Assembly: GCA_954871525.1 (NCBI GenBank)
Contig: OX940867.1
Coordinates: forward strand, 15,229,343-15,293,342
Direction: 5' to 3'
Source: Parietaria judaica
Lineage: Eukaryota > Streptophyta > Magnoliopsida > Rosales > Urticaceae
DNA length: 64,000 nt
In this document: in pieces, positions 22,940-35,164 of the stretch
How the letters are laid out: the number at the start of each line of letters is the position of its first letter
Position numbering within the stretch: the first letter of the stretch is position 1
Program-made: the position numbers and the translations under genes
The notes under the pieces: generated by a model
Seen by the model: the letters and a program-made list of their open reading frames with translations, nothing else
Database searches by the model: none
What the model was told of the DNA's origin: nothing

Positions 22940-23850
22940 ACGCGAAACAGTCGTGGTTCCTTGTGAGGAATTTGATCAGCTTTTTTCTGACGTCATTGTC
23001 CAGGTTGACCCCGATTCCCACTTTATGATCGGGATTATGTAGGTCGATTTGGACCTGGTGAGTCATTTCCAAATCTGAGCCTTCGTTATCGTCGACCCTC
23101 TCTTGGGCTGGATCTTTTTCCTCCACCGACATTAATTGCTATTGGTTGGTTTTTGGTGCTTTTTCCCTCGTTTGAGGCGTGTGTGACATTCGAAACGACG
23201 TCATGTAACAGAACCGGGCTTGCTTTTGGTTGCCCTTCACTTCTACAATCTTCCCATCCTCTCTTGGGAAACGGATGGTTTGGTGGTAGGTAGGTGGCAC
23301 GACTTTCATCAAATGAATCCACGGTCTCCCGAGGTTCATGTTATAAGCCGTGGGGCGATCTAGCACGAGGAAGTTTTTTATCTTGCCTACTCCACAGGCG
23401 ACGATTGATAGTCTGACTGTCCCCAAGGTATCAACCGTTTCACCATTGAAACCGGTCAGAGGGATGTTCCCCTATTGATTTCCGTGTCATCGATTCCCAT
23501 CTTGCGTAAGCATGAGAGGAAGATGACGTCTACCGAGCTACCATTGACGACCAGAATTCTTTCGGTCGCATAGCCGGAGACTAGAAGGGTGATGACTAGA
23601 CCGTCATCGTGAGGCCCGACCAGGGTCGAGGCCTCACTATCTTTGAAGGAGATCTCGTAGTCGGGTTCCTTCTGTGGGAGAACCACCGGACCGGCCTTCA
23701 ATCTCCTCTGGTGGGCTTTAATGGAGTTGATCGAGTTCCCGTAGAACTGTGACCCTCCAACTATAGTATAGATTCTCCCGATGGCTTCTTCAGTCACCGG
23801 TTCCTCTATATCTTCCGACTCCTGGTCGGTCTGCTCTTCCAGCATGAGGA
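22940..23850 (-). pseudogene. Tat protease and pre-RT region, with catalytic Asp lost
   Basis: Pieces at 23845-23456, 23426-23139 and 23132-22930. The protease block reads ERILVVNGSSVDVIFLSCLRKMGI. In related elements the position before NGSS is the catalytic Asp of the D-x-G motif; here the codon is GTC (Val), one base from GAC. Downstream are LNLGRPWIH-like (YNMNLGRPWIHLMKVVPPTYH) and DLHNPDHKVGIGVNLDNDVRKKLIKFLTRNHDCFAF, which normally leads into RT. The frames shift at about 23450, 23135 and 22940. Confidence 0.8.
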
Positions 23851-23939
23851 CTTTGCCTTGTTTGTTAGGAGGAGCATTATTGCCTTTGGTCGGTTGATTT
23901 TGCTCGGGCTTGGTACCGCTGCTCTGGCCAGCGTTGGGT

Positions 23940-25683
23940 TGTTGGGCCTGCTAGATGCGTTCCCCCTCTGACCTAAAGAAGTCCAACGGGAGATCCCCGA
24001 GCTCAGCTCTAAGGTATTTGTCAGCGAGACGGGCCCGTAGGACCATACAATTTCTGGTATGGTGGTCATACCTCTGGTGGAACTTGCACCAGGCGCTCGT
24101 GTCTCTGCTATTGGGCGCCATATCACCGGTGCTCATGTACAGTTCTCCTTGCTCGTCGGCTTCGGCTTCTTCCTCGGCCTCCGAGCTCAGATTGTAGACC
24201 TTATTTTGGGGATGTGCCCTTCCCCAGGGTTGGGATATTCCATCCTAGAAATTCCCGTACTGGGGATTGGATCCCCTGGTAGGAACGTGGTTTCTAAGAC
24301 CCTTGAAAAGGGGTGGTTGTCCATTTCTCGACTGAGGCGCGTGCACCCCGGGCCTTGGTACGTTCGGGGACGACCCAAACTTTCTCTTTAGGGCCTCGTA
24401 TTCCTCATCGTGTTTGATCCAGTTGGATGCATGGTGAATCATGTCCTTTATTGAGGTGTACCGGTTGACCAGTATGTCGGTCTTGAATTTGGAGTCGTAC
24501 CACAGCCCGCTGGTCAGAGCGGCTATGGCCGCTTCATCTGCTAGTCCGTTGATTCGGACCATTTTTGCCTTGAACCTCGACATGAAGTCCCTGAGAGGCT
24601 CATTTTCCTTTTGCTGCAGAGCGTACAAATTGGCCACGGTGGTCTCAGTTTTCATAAACATGGAAAAGTTTTTGAGAAAACCATGGTTAGTTTATCGAAG
24701 CTATCGATCGACCTTGGTTCTAACTTGGAGAACCATTCCATTGCTGTCCCTGTGAGGATTTCAGCAAAATATTGGCACCTCCCGGCGTCCAGCTCGTAGA
24801 CATCCAGGTTAGCCCGTCCCATTGCAATTCGGAACGCCGTCAGGTGTACATTCGGGTCAGTGGTTCCGTCGTACTTGGGCAGGTGAATTTGCCCGCCATG
24901 TCTCAACCGAGTGTCGGTGATAGCCACCGAGAACGGTGTCCTCGTCGTTTCTTCGACCACGCGCTCGATTTCAGGGGCGACAGACACTGAACGGTGTACT
25001 CGGGAGTCTACTTTGGTGAGTCATTCTCCCGTCCGCATCATGGTGCATTTGAGATCCTCCAGCTCGGAATTGTTCTGCGACGAAGGCTCAGCTCGAGAAT
25101 GCTGAGGGTACGAGCCTGCGCGACCACCTTCTGTACGTCGAGGGTAATTGCCTGGTCCGTAAGGGGTGAGGTGGTTCGGATTCTCTGCCCGAGACGGGCT
25201 CGAGATTCGAACTCCTAATGGGTGATTGCGAGATTGCCGGTAAGGTGTGTTCTGCCCGAGATCGGGCTGATCTGTTCTAAACGCGGGGACTCAGAACCCA
25301 GGGGTGCCATTGCGAGGTGGCGAAGGCAACGTGCCCATGGGCAAGTCCCTCGGTTGAGGTGGCGTGCTCGGGCGCGGTCCTCTTGGGAGAGGTGGCTGAT
25401 TGGTTCTCTGGGCTCGAGGATCGTTGGGGTCTAGGAAGTCCAAATGGACCGCATTAACCCTCTAGTGATTCCTTTGTCCAGAGGTCTGTCCGCGCTCGTT
25501 TACAGAGTAGGGCCTCTGTTCGAGTCGGGTCTGGCTGCTCATGAGGAACTCAATTTGCCTTTTGAGCTCGGCATTTTCAGCAGCCCTTTCTTGGAGCTGG
25601 GTCCTTAAAGTGTGCTCTTCGGTACCCTGGTCGGGAGTTGTCTCCACGAGAGCATCAGAGGCAGGGTTCTCTTTCGAACTCAT
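23940..25683 (-). pseudogene. Tat gag
   Basis: Starts ATG at 25683 (MSSKENPAS) with a coiled-coil-like QERAAENAELKRQIEFL stretch. After a divergent low-complexity region full of arginine codons (25450-25000), the core Retrotrans_gag domain runs at 24987-24245: HLPKYDGTTDPNVHLTAF, CQYFAEILTGTAMEWFSKL and LYALQQKENEPLRDFMSRF with INGLADEAAIAALTSGL. A downstream WCKFHQRYDHHTRNCMVL (about 24090) corresponds to the Tat zinc-finger-like region. Frames break at about 24660 and 24240. Confidence 0.85.
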
Positions 25684-25743
25684 TGTTGTGTCGAAGTATG
25701 ACAAAGCTAGCGAGATCAAATTTTCCCACAGACGGCGCCAAAC

Positions 25744-26720
25744 TGATGAAGTGTTTTTGCACAGCAATAGTCACGTGAATTGTGAATGGGATTTCAATTT
25801 GATATTGCTAAATTTGTGTGGATTCTGACCACCGCGTCGTCAATACTTTAGACGGTGACAAATAGAAATAAAGTAAAAGAATAAAGAAGAGTAGAACACC
25901 GAGGTTTTTTAGAGAGGTTCATCCCAATGCGGTAGTTGACTACGTCCTCTGTACGTTTATTGCTTTGAACAGATGATCAACCGAAACCACAAGCCAATTT
26001 CAGGTAGATCGAAAGTAAAAGATGAAAACACTCTGAAAGTACAAATCTCAAAGACTCTTTTCTCTCAGGATGAATGGTTGCGTGCGTATGATGGGGCTGT
26101 CTTCTTGCTTTTATAGGCTTCTGGTTTTTCCCCGTTGGAAGTGTACGTTGGTGGTGGCTTCGAGTTCGGAGCTTGGCTTGCTATCGAGCTGACACGTGGG
26201 CCACGTTTTGAGAGATTTGCGTAGTGGTGGACTTTGACTTGTCGTCGTGGGATTTGAATTTGGATCGTGGTGATCTTCCTGGTCGGGCTTCGGAAGTTTG
26301 AATTGAGGTGGTTGACTTGGTCTGCTTGTGCTCGGATGTTTCGTATACTTCTGCTCGGATCCCTTTGCGACAATCTCTGCCCGGGACGAGCTTTGGGTTC
26401 TTTAGGTCGACCAAGTGTTGGTTTGTCTTTAGCTGAGGTAGGATCTTTGAGCTTTGCTCGGGACTTTTCCCTTGGAAAGCCCTATTCGGACCCCTTTCGG
26501 GCATTCTCTGCTCGTGGTGGGTTTCTTACCTCGTGGGCATTTGGTTCTGTTGAGGCTTGAAAACAATTAAATGTTCAAGCTCCTCGGCTTTGTTTCTCAC
26601 AAGCCCATTTGCATAAATATTCAATTTTATTTATGACTTGGGCTTTAATTAATAAACTGAACCGTGAATTTAATTAATGACCTTATAATTCCGATTAAGG
26701 AACGAATTTGCACATAAACA
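25744..26720 (-). repeat. Tat element 5' LTR (right)
   Basis: Begins TGATGAAGTGTTTTTG directly against the GGCGCCAAAC primer-site complement and ends CACATAAACA against copia coding sequence. It is the 5' LTR because the primer site adjoins it on its inner side. Confidence 0.9.
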
Positions 26721-26725
26721 GGAAT

Positions 26726-29500
26726 CGGCTCACCATGCCTACTGCGTAACAAATATCTGGTCTTCTGCAAAGCATAGCGTATTCAGAAAGGCAGTCTTTA
26801 CATCCATCTGCCATATTTCATAATCTAGGGTGGTAGCAATGGATACAAGAATACGGATGGACTTCAGCATTGCAACTGGCGAGAAAGTATCCTCATAATC
26901 AATACTTTCTCTTTGGGTAAATCCCTTTGCCACAAGTTGCGCTTTGAATGTCTTTACATTTCCATCCAGACCTCTTTTCGTCTTATAGATCCATTTACAA
27001 CCCACTGGTTTAATACCTTGGGGTGGATCCACAAATTTCCAGACTTCATTGGTATGCATCGATTGCATTTCAACGTTCATGGCTTCTTGCCATAGGTTTG
27101 CTTCGTAACATGACATTGCATGGGAGAATGATGCTGGATCATCTACCTCTTAATTTACGATGGCAATGTGAGCTTCTCCGAATAACATGTATTGGCCAGG
27201 CGTTCGTATTGCCCTGTTACTGCGACGACTCACAGTGCGCTTTATTTCTGATTGAGGTTCTTCCAGTGTTGGTGTAGGATTTACCTTAACTTGTGGAGTA
27301 CTAGCTACTTCACCCAACATTTCCATAAGCACAAGTCTGCTTCTGGGTACTGCATTCTTTACAAAATCCTTCTTAAGAAACCTAGTGTTCGTGCTAACAA
27401 ACGTTATCTTGTCGGCAGGACTATAGAATATATACCAATTTGTTCCCTTGGGATATCATACGAAAATGAATAATTCTGACCGACTAGCCAACTTGCTTGT
27501 CTTTTGCCTTAGCACATGTCCCGGGCAACCCCAGATTCTGATGTGGTTTAAAACAGATTTTCTACCACACCATCTTTCGTAAGTTGTTCCAGAAACCGTC
27601 TTCGACGGAACTTGGTTCAGAATGAAAGCTACCGTTTCTAAGGCATATCCGCCGAACGAATCAGGAAGTGATGAATAACTCATCATTGACCTTACCATAT
27701 CTAACAAAGTTTGATTTCTTCTCTCTGACACTCCATTTTGTTGTGGGGTGCCAGGTGCTGTAAGCCCAGAATGAATACCTTCTTCTTTAAGTAGGCCATC
27801 GAACTCTCTAGACAAGTATTCTCGACCACGATCGGATTGCAATGTTTAGATCTGTTTCTCTCTTTGCTTCTCAACCAATTCCCGATACTGCTTGAACATT
27901 TCAAAAGTGTCAGATTTGTTTCACATAAGTAAAACATGACCAAAATGTGAGAAGTCATCAGTGAAGGTTACAAAGTATTCGTAACCTCCTCTTGCCTGGA
28001 TGTTGATTGGTCCACATACATCAGTATGTACGAGCTCCAATAATTGTGTGGCTCTTTCACCTTTCGATGAGAAATGTCTCTTGGTCATTTTGCTTTCGAG
28101 CCAGGATTCGCACGTTGGCAGAGATCCCACGTTTAGAGATTGTAAAGGACCTTATTTTGCTAATCTCTTAATCCTTTCAAGACCAATGTGTCCAAGACGT
28201 AAGTGCCATAGGTATGTTTCGTCAGTCTCACCAGTATGAGACCTTTTACGCTTCGTGTGTGAATCATTATTCACTTCGGTGTCTAAGATAGTCGGCTCAT
28301 CCGGATACAAATAATAAATAGAATTAATACGATGAGCTTTAGTAATAAACGAATCAGCAAGATAAATTTCAATACCATTATTGACTTTGCACTTGAAAAA
28401 TTGTTCATCTAAACGACCAAAAGAAACAAGGTTCTTGCTAAAATCTGGTACATAATAAAGTTTTATTCCCAAACTTGAGCTTCAAGGTCCCGACTGATCT
28501 TGCTCCGACATTCGTTCCATTACCCCAGTTGAACGAGAACTCCCCATCACTTAAGCATCGTGTTTGCCTGAAACCATTCGAATTACACACAATATGATCA
28601 GATGTCCCGCAATCTAATATCCAGGGTGATTCTTTATTTGTAATGTAACATGCTTGAGTAACGAGACTCCTACCTTTCCTTTTGACAGTCTTAAGATAGG
28701 TAGGACAGTTCCTTCGCCAATGGCCGACTTCTCCGCAGTGGTGACACTTGTGGTTAGACTTGTCCGCCTTTGCGACTCTCTTGCCCTTAGCATCCTTAGC
28801 CTTTTTCTGAGGCGCTTTGGATCCCGTTCGGTTGGCATTTTTAGGACCTTTTCTTGCCTTCTTGAAACAGGAAGTGGAGGCTTTGTGTTCAGCAACATTG
28901 GCTTCTCCATTCTTCCTCTTGTTATTCGAAAGAAGTCCCTCAGCAGTCTGTAACTCCTTCATGAACTCGCTAAGAGTATAATCCAGCTTGTTCATGGAGT
29001 AGTTTAGACGGAAGTTATAGAAGGAGTCCGTCATAGTCTCCAAGATCATATCGATCTTAGTGACTCCATCGATCTCGGATCCGAGAATTTCCATCTCATT
29101 CAGATGCCCCATGATCGTTAGAATGTGGTCTCGAACAAGAATTCATAAAATTCTAGATAGTTTGCTACCTTGCCTGACGCCCATGACACCCAAACATCTC
29201 CTAGAGATTAAAGAGCATCTCATCTGCCGTGGGTATGTCCTGGTGAGATTGCTGCAACACATTGCTCATAGATGCTAGAATGTAGCACCTAGCAATCTCA
29301 TCGGATCTAATCCAAGCATTATAAGCGTCCTTGTCCTCTTGACTCGAGTCATCACTTGGAGCTTCAGGACACGGGGTAGTGAGAACATACCCGTGCTTTT
29401 CCACCGTCAATACGATTTCAAGGTTACGTTTTCAATCTACGTAATTCTCACCCTCGAGTTTGCTAGTGCTCAAAATTGTTGCGAGCGGGTTTAAAGACAT
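26726..29500 (-). pseudogene. Copia polyprotein: gag, protease, integrase, start of RT
   Basis: Translation starts at ATG 29500 (MSLNPLATILSTSKLEGENY) and soon meets TGA where related proteins have Trp. The gag continues at 29410-29201 and 29112-28438 with the zinc knuckle CHHCGEVGHWRRNC. The protease motif is WILDCGTSDHI. GAG_pre-integrase follows at 28472-28152 (WHLRLGHIGLERI), integrase at 28130-27456 (LVHTDVCGPINIQARGGYEYFVTFTDDFS; SDRGREYLS; TAPGTPQQNGVSERRNQTLL), then RT at 27116-26740 (CKWIYKTKRG, LVAKGFTQRE, WQMDVKTAFLN). Immediately after TAFLN the DNA encodes YAMLCRRPDICYAVGMVSRF in another frame, so the central RT with its YVDD box is deleted. The reading resumes left of the Tat element at 14996. 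Confidence 0.9.
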
Positions 29501-30349
29501 TTTGCTGAAAATTATAATAAAGAAAAATAATTTTAGACATATGGTACTTTTGGAATAATCATGATGCATGAACAATCCTAATTATTATAGGTGATAAAAT
29601 GATATTTTGATTCGATGGTATTATGAACAAAATGATTATTTACTTCTCCTAGGGAAGACCGTAAATAAATGCCTTTCATAGTCGTGACACATCACTGTTT
29701 AATTCGAACTTTCCAAGAAGTCGCAACACCTAGTTCTTATCAATTACCATAAAATTTTGGTCACTTACTACTAATGCATTGCCTCTAGGGAGGATTACAT
29801 TAGGAGTAAGTCTTAGTGTGTAACCGACGTATGGGCCTTTATCCAAGTTACTTTGAGAACGGTCCACCTAGGGGAGGTCCCGTCTCATTATTTCTCTTTA
29901 AGGCTTAGTTCGTTAACGATTTAATCAACAGAGTAATTCCGGAGTAGTCCCATTGAAGAGGGGGTCACTAAGGTGACTCTCAGTCCATCATACACACCGT
30001 TATTAAATCTATGTCGGGGACCGTGGGTTATTTCAACGCTAAACAACCCTCCCACTTATTTTTTATAAAAATCGAATTTTGTTCATTGAGTTTAAATTTT
30101 ATAACTAAATTTATAAACTAAACTATAATGATGCATGAACATGACATAGTTTACACGAGGTGTTGGTGTCCTATCCTATATGACGTGTGACGTGAAATGC
30201 AAGAAGTATAAATAAATCAAAGCATAAATTTAACTTCTCTAATGGCCCATTTCTAAAATACAATCCATAGACAATATACATAGAAAATAAACTAAACTTT
30301 GTCTCCTCCGTTATTCCGTCGTGGTATCGAGTTTCCGTTTTTAAAACTA
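29501..30349 (-). other. Copia 5' leader, part next to gag
   Basis: Non-coding sequence between gag ATG (29500) and the MULE insertion. No stop-free frame of note. Together with 34493-35148 it forms the original leader. Confidence 0.6.
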
Positions 30350-31108
30350 GGGAAAATGAGCCAAATGCCCATTTGTGACTCAAGGTTTAAAACAAAAATG
30401 CCCAGACCTATTTATGGTAATTAAAACCACCAACTAATTGAAATATGGACCAATCTACCCTTCTAATTATTAAAATTTTTATTAAATAAAAATAAAAATA
30501 ATTTTTTCTTAAATATAGCAAAGTAAATAACTGATTAATCTTTATCCTTCCATTTTTATTTTCGAATTTTTTGTCCCTATTAATAAGTATTTTTACGATT
30601 TTAATTCTAAAAAAAAAAATTCGAAAAAAAAAATCCTACCTTAAAAATTTTCAAATATCTTCTACCTATTATTGAAAATTCTAACGAGTTACGTGATTAT
30701 GAAACTGTAATTATATTTACGAAAATTCAATAACGTGATGAACATCGGGACACTGTGCTTGTTTATGAGCGTCCGTAAGATTTTCAACAACAATATTACG
30801 TGCATTAAACTATAGAAATATTTACGAAATTAAACTGTAAACATATTTACCAAAGTATAAGAAAGATGTAGTCATAAAACTATAAATATGTGAACAGCTT
30901 TGATAAATTGTAAATTTATTTACGAATAACGTAAAATGTTTACGAAATATTTACGAATCTTGTGAATATATAAACTAATTTCAAACTGTAAATTAAATTA
31001 CCGAAAAAACTGTAAATTTAATTACGAATATTGAAGAATTGAATATGTAATTCCATTTACGTATTCAACACGTAACACAAACGAAATTAAAATTCAAATA
31101 TCTTAACA

Positions 31109-31345
31109 TTAAACCTGCCGACGGGCGTCCATCGCCCTCCTCCGCCATGGCCGGCGACCTCGCCACCGCCAGTGATTCCTAAATCGCAGATCTGTTATTT
31201 GAGATGTGGGGTCTTCGGTGGATTTGGGTCGCGACTCTTGTCGGTTGTTGTCGTCCAACCTTCTCGGCCGCCGCGCCCAGAGTCGCTGCGCTCTCCGCCC
31301 GAATCCGCCAATGGTGGGAGAGAGAGAGAGAGGGAGAAAAATGAG
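31109..31345. other. GC-rich, gene-like fragment inside the MULE (possible Pack-MULE cargo)
   Basis: A sharp GC-rich island in otherwise AT-rich DNA contains CGCCCTCCTCCGCCATGGCC and CTCGGCCGCCGCGCCCAGAG and ends in a GA microsatellite. The minus-strand frame is open over about 90 codons (rich in Arg) and a plus-strand frame is also open, so coding strand and identity are undetermined. It resembles a 5' UTR and first-exon fragment of a plant gene. Pack-MULEs preferentially capture such GC-rich gene ends. Confidence 0.4.
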
Positions 31346-31361
31346 ACGAGAAGGAATCAGT

Positions 31362-34163
31362 TGTTGGGAATAATCCCCATTAATTATCACGATTTGTGCT
31401 GTCAGACCGTCCGGGTAACATTTAAAAAAATTATTTTAAGCGGAAAACATATTATCCGACCAACGATCCGAACATCGGATAATAACCATATTACAAGACC
31501 CGATAAATATTATGTAATTTAATATTCATAAATCATTATTAATAATCTAGTCTTTATAGGAAATAAATAGAAAGCAGTAAATGGTCGCATTTATTAGCCC
31601 AATGCATAAGGCCGTACCTCTATTGTCGACTTCCGGCTGCGCGTTCTGAATCGGGCAGGGCTCCGCCGGTGCTGAGGGAAACTCCCGTGGTCTTCCGTGA
31701 TATTCTCTTGGATTCCTCGTACCGAAGCGTGGGCTTCGCCGGCAGGACTCCGTCGCAAAATTTAAACTGATGGTTCTTTTTAAGCTTCCGGAGAACTAAG
31801 TCTCTTAAGCCGAACAAGAAAAAGATATCAGAGGAAAAATTCGCAGACCCTGAGGGAGAGGGATAGTTCGAATTTTTTCTCTGAGGAAAGGTGTGAAAAA
31901 TGTGTAGAATGAGCCTCCTATTTATAGGCTCAGACTGTAACCGAATTAGAGAAATTCCCTCCCCTAAAATTCGAATTTCATAATTAAATATAATTAATTA
32001 TTTCAATCCAATGGTCTAGATTTAATCTTATATAAATCAAGGGGATATAATTAATTAGGGATTTAATTAAATAAGAAAGACTTGGATAAAATCAAAAATC
32101 AATCTTATCCTCTTATCTTATCAAGATTCGAATATATATATATATATATAAAAATTCGAATTCTAATTATCTAGATCCAACGGTTGAGATAAATCTTTAA
32201 ACCGATCTAATGGATCAAATTAGTTTAGGATAAAATCAAATATTAAAAAATTTAAGAAAAATCAAATTCGAATTTATCCAAATACATAATTCGAAATTAA
32301 TATATTATATATAAAATTAATTAATTTCCAATCCGACGGTAAAGATTAAATCTTAGCCCGATCTAACGGATACAATTAATTATTTAAATTCGAAAATAAA
32401 AACTTGGTCACCAAGTTATAAATTTCGAATATATCAATTATCCTAATCCAACGGTTGATATTAAATCATAACCGGTCCAATGGATTAAATTGATTTTAGG
32501 GTTTTTCTCAAATACCAAAACATTTAGTACTTTTGCCGCAATTATGAAAAGACCAAAGCCTATCCATTCCAATGTATATGGTTCCACATTCTAAGGCATA
32601 ATTCGATTTTTACACATGTAATATATATAAATATATATTATTTACATATTAATATAAATACATTAATTATTGATTAATTATTAATAATATATTAATAATT
32701 AAATTCGAATAATTAAATCATATTAATATCCTCTGATCTCAATATCACACATTCAAATGTCATGGTGTCACACCATCATTTAAATTCGTGACATGTGATT
32801 TAATTTCATAGTTTACCGAAACGATCACAAACTTAGAAATTTTCTAAATCACAAACCGTACGTCGAAACGAATCGGTTCCAAAAGAAAAGTTTCTTAGAA
32901 TTTAATTTCCAACAACTTTCATGTTGACAGAAAATCCAAATTCTACTTTTTTTTGTCAGTTAATTTCGGTTACGAAGATATGGTACTTTTGCCACGCTAC
33001 TGATAAAACTATCTGATGTCTGTCACAGACTTCAGTTTTATAAGTCTTGCCAAATGATCTAAAATATCTCAAAATGTTTTTATCACGTACGTATCATCCG
33101 TTACGGAGCTATCCTGGGGACCATGGACCCATATCACTTAAGCTCCAACGAACTGCGTACGCATCATCCGTTACGGAGCTATCCTGGGGACCATGGACCC
33201 GTATCACTTAAGCTCCAACGAACTACTAGGGTGTTCGTCGAACCTCGGTGTTATTCCACTATAAACCCGAGGCTGCACTCTTTAGTGGTACTATATATAT
33301 TATTAACTTAATTAGAGCAGGGTGTCCATTGATACAATCAAATTCGGGTTATTGATCTTTCCCTTGATGATCCACACATGAGCAGGCGGTTTCTACCATT
33401 ATGCCCCTCATTGCATTTTCATCCTTGACTCAGTCAGTAATATCATGAGTAACCCACTTATGGTTTCGATTCATAAGTTGCGCACGGGTACCTCTCACTT
33501 CTCACCACCGGCAATCAAGGGAATCATCATGACTCTGAAGAGAGCTGTGTGATGCCCATGTCTATGACCAAGCTACCCTTACTGCTGACTATCATGTTCC
33601 CAAAATAATAGTGTTGGGAACAACGGTAATATATTGTGTTCTTTAACGGTTAAATCAAAGAACAATCAAGCCAGCAGCTCGGACTCAAGATCACTCAGGA
33701 CTTAGATCGAATATCCATTTGATCATCTACTAGTGACTCAACTCCAAGTTATCAGTGATGGTCTTATATGATAACTTCCGGAGTTTAAGTCAAGTCCAGT
33801 CCAGTATAAAGACACTTCATACTTAATGCATTTCTAGTAAGTGTGACACACACAAAATCCAGAATAGGATTGTCACTTAGTCACATTAATGACCTTATAC
33901 GATTAATGGGCTCCCACCCAGTTAATCAGGTCACGGACATTTTAAGTTCATTTATTATGATTATTAATTCTTCCTCACATTGACTCTGTTGTGATAATAA
34001 TAACATAATTGCATCCTTTATGAACTAAAGATCAAACATTCTATTTTACTCTACCAGAAACTATAATAAGATTATCATAATAAGCACCATATTTATTCAA
34101 CGACTTGTCATAATCTTTTACAAATGGATAAAATATCTTGTTTAAGGACACACATGTCCAACA
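31362..34163. repeat. Solo LTR (2.8 kb) nested in the MULE
   Basis: Starts TGTTGGGAATAATCC and ends CACATGTCCAACA, with a perfect 5-bp duplication TCAGT on both sides (31357-31361 and 34164-34168). There is no primer site, polypurine tract or pol sequence inside, so it reads as one LTR left after recombination between two. Internally it has a 70-bp direct tandem duplication (33086-33155 and 33156-33225). General texture and TGTTGG/CCAACA ends resemble the surrounding copia LTRs, but it is not an obvious copy of them. Confidence 0.85.
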
Positions 34164-34502
34164 TCAGTTATAAGGAGAGGGAGAGAGAGAGGGAGAGAGA
34201 GAGAGAGAGGAGACGAGAAGGAGGAAGAGGAGATTTTGAAAATTTAGGTCAAAGTAACAAATTAAATGAAAATCTGATAAATAGGGGAATAATTCAACCA
34301 TAATTTTAGGAAAATATAAAATCAAAATTAAAATTATTAATAATTAATTAATAAACGAAAATACAAAAATATAATTAAAATCAAGGATAATATGGTCCAA
34401 AATATTTTTAAAATGGGTATAAATGAATTGTTTGAAAGTATGGGCAATTCCCTTAAACCTTAGGTTATTTTTGGGCATTTCATGGGTTTTTCTTTAAAAC
34501 TA

Positions 34503-35164
34503 AGAGATCAAAATCTCCCACTCAAATAATTAAACACACTTTTAATATTTCAAAAATAGAATCAATAAGCGCTATATAATTATTCAAGATTAAAAAAATA
34601 TCCGCAACAATTTCCGAATCATCACGGACTACGAAGGTTTTCCAGGCTAGTTCACGTGCGTTATAAAACGCACGGCCATGCCCCGGACAGCGGCGGACAA
34701 GTTCAGCTGACACGAGCGCACGGGCTCGCGGCCAGACCTGTCCGCGCGTGGGCTGTGCAGAGCACACCCCTGGGCAGCGCCATGGGGCCCTATTTTTGGC
34801 CCAGCTGCCACACGGGCTGCGCCCAGGCAGCGCACCGTGGGCTGGGCTTCACCGGCATCGCACGCGTGAATTCGTTGAGCTGTCCGGTCATGCCCGGCCT
34901 TTGGTTTTTGCGCTGGGGTTTGGCCCATGTTCTTTTCTCCGTTCTTATCGTCTCGGTCCTCGTGTCCTCCGGAAAATTAAATAACAATTACATAATCCTA
35001 TGTCCTTAAAAATGAGGCTAACATTTTACTAATAAAAATAAAACCGGGACGATAACCGGAAACAATCCTAGGGCCACTTTGAAAAGGAATCATTCACATT
35101 CACATATTCAAAAATACATGCACACAAAAACGCCAACACGCTAATTATGGCTCTGATACCATTT
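34503..35164 (-). other. Copia 5' leader, part next to the 5' LTR, with a GC-rich island and PBS
   Basis: Contains the primer-binding site (35149-35160, read on the minus strand as TGGTATCAGAGC) two bases from the LTR. A strikingly GC-rich block lies at about 34655-34960, in contrast to AT-rich flanks. Open frames on both strands there are a by-product of composition; none resembles a known protein. Confidence 0.65.

Larger units (their letters stand above)
14997..26720 (-). mobile_element. Tat-lineage Ty3/gypsy LTR retrotransposon, minus strand, nested in copia pol
   Basis: Paired LTRs 14997-15987 and 25744-26720 (TGATGAAGTG...AACA). The first base of the left LTR is mutated T to A. Flanking 5-mers AGAAT (14992-14996) and GGAAT (26721-26725) are a one-mismatch duplication. 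The primer site is the reverse complement of ACGGCGCCAAAC (about 25732-25743, read TTTGGCGCCGTCTGTGGG), and a polypurine tract lies at 15988-16003 (reverse complement of GATAGCCCCCTACT). Minus-strand order is gag, protease, (RT deleted), RNase H, second RNase H, integrase, then a long 3' region carrying a plus-strand gene. Dual RNase H and the antisense gene are Tat/Ogre-lineage traits. Confidence 0.9.
30350..34492. mobile_element. MULE (Mutator-like element) in the copia leader, itself carrying a solo LTR
   Basis: A perfect 10-bp duplication TTTAAAACTA flanks it (30340-30349 and 34493-34502). Termini are imperfect inverted repeats over about 60-100 bp: both begin within a few bases with GAAAA, then share ATGCCCA, AAGGTTTAA and TGCCCA in order when the right end is reverse-complemented. 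Duplication length fits Mutator-like elements. Internal sequence includes a GC-rich, gene-like pocket (31109-31345) and (GA)n tracts. No transposase is present, so it is non-autonomous. Confidence 0.8.

Noticed and set aside
28614..28953. Overlapping frames on both strands across the copia gag zinc-knuckle region
   Set aside because: Alternative frames of the recognised gag/protease coding sequence.
34656..35009. Overlapping open frames of 65-117 codons on both strands
   Set aside because: Explained by the GC-rich composition of the copia leader; no domain, several frames open at once.
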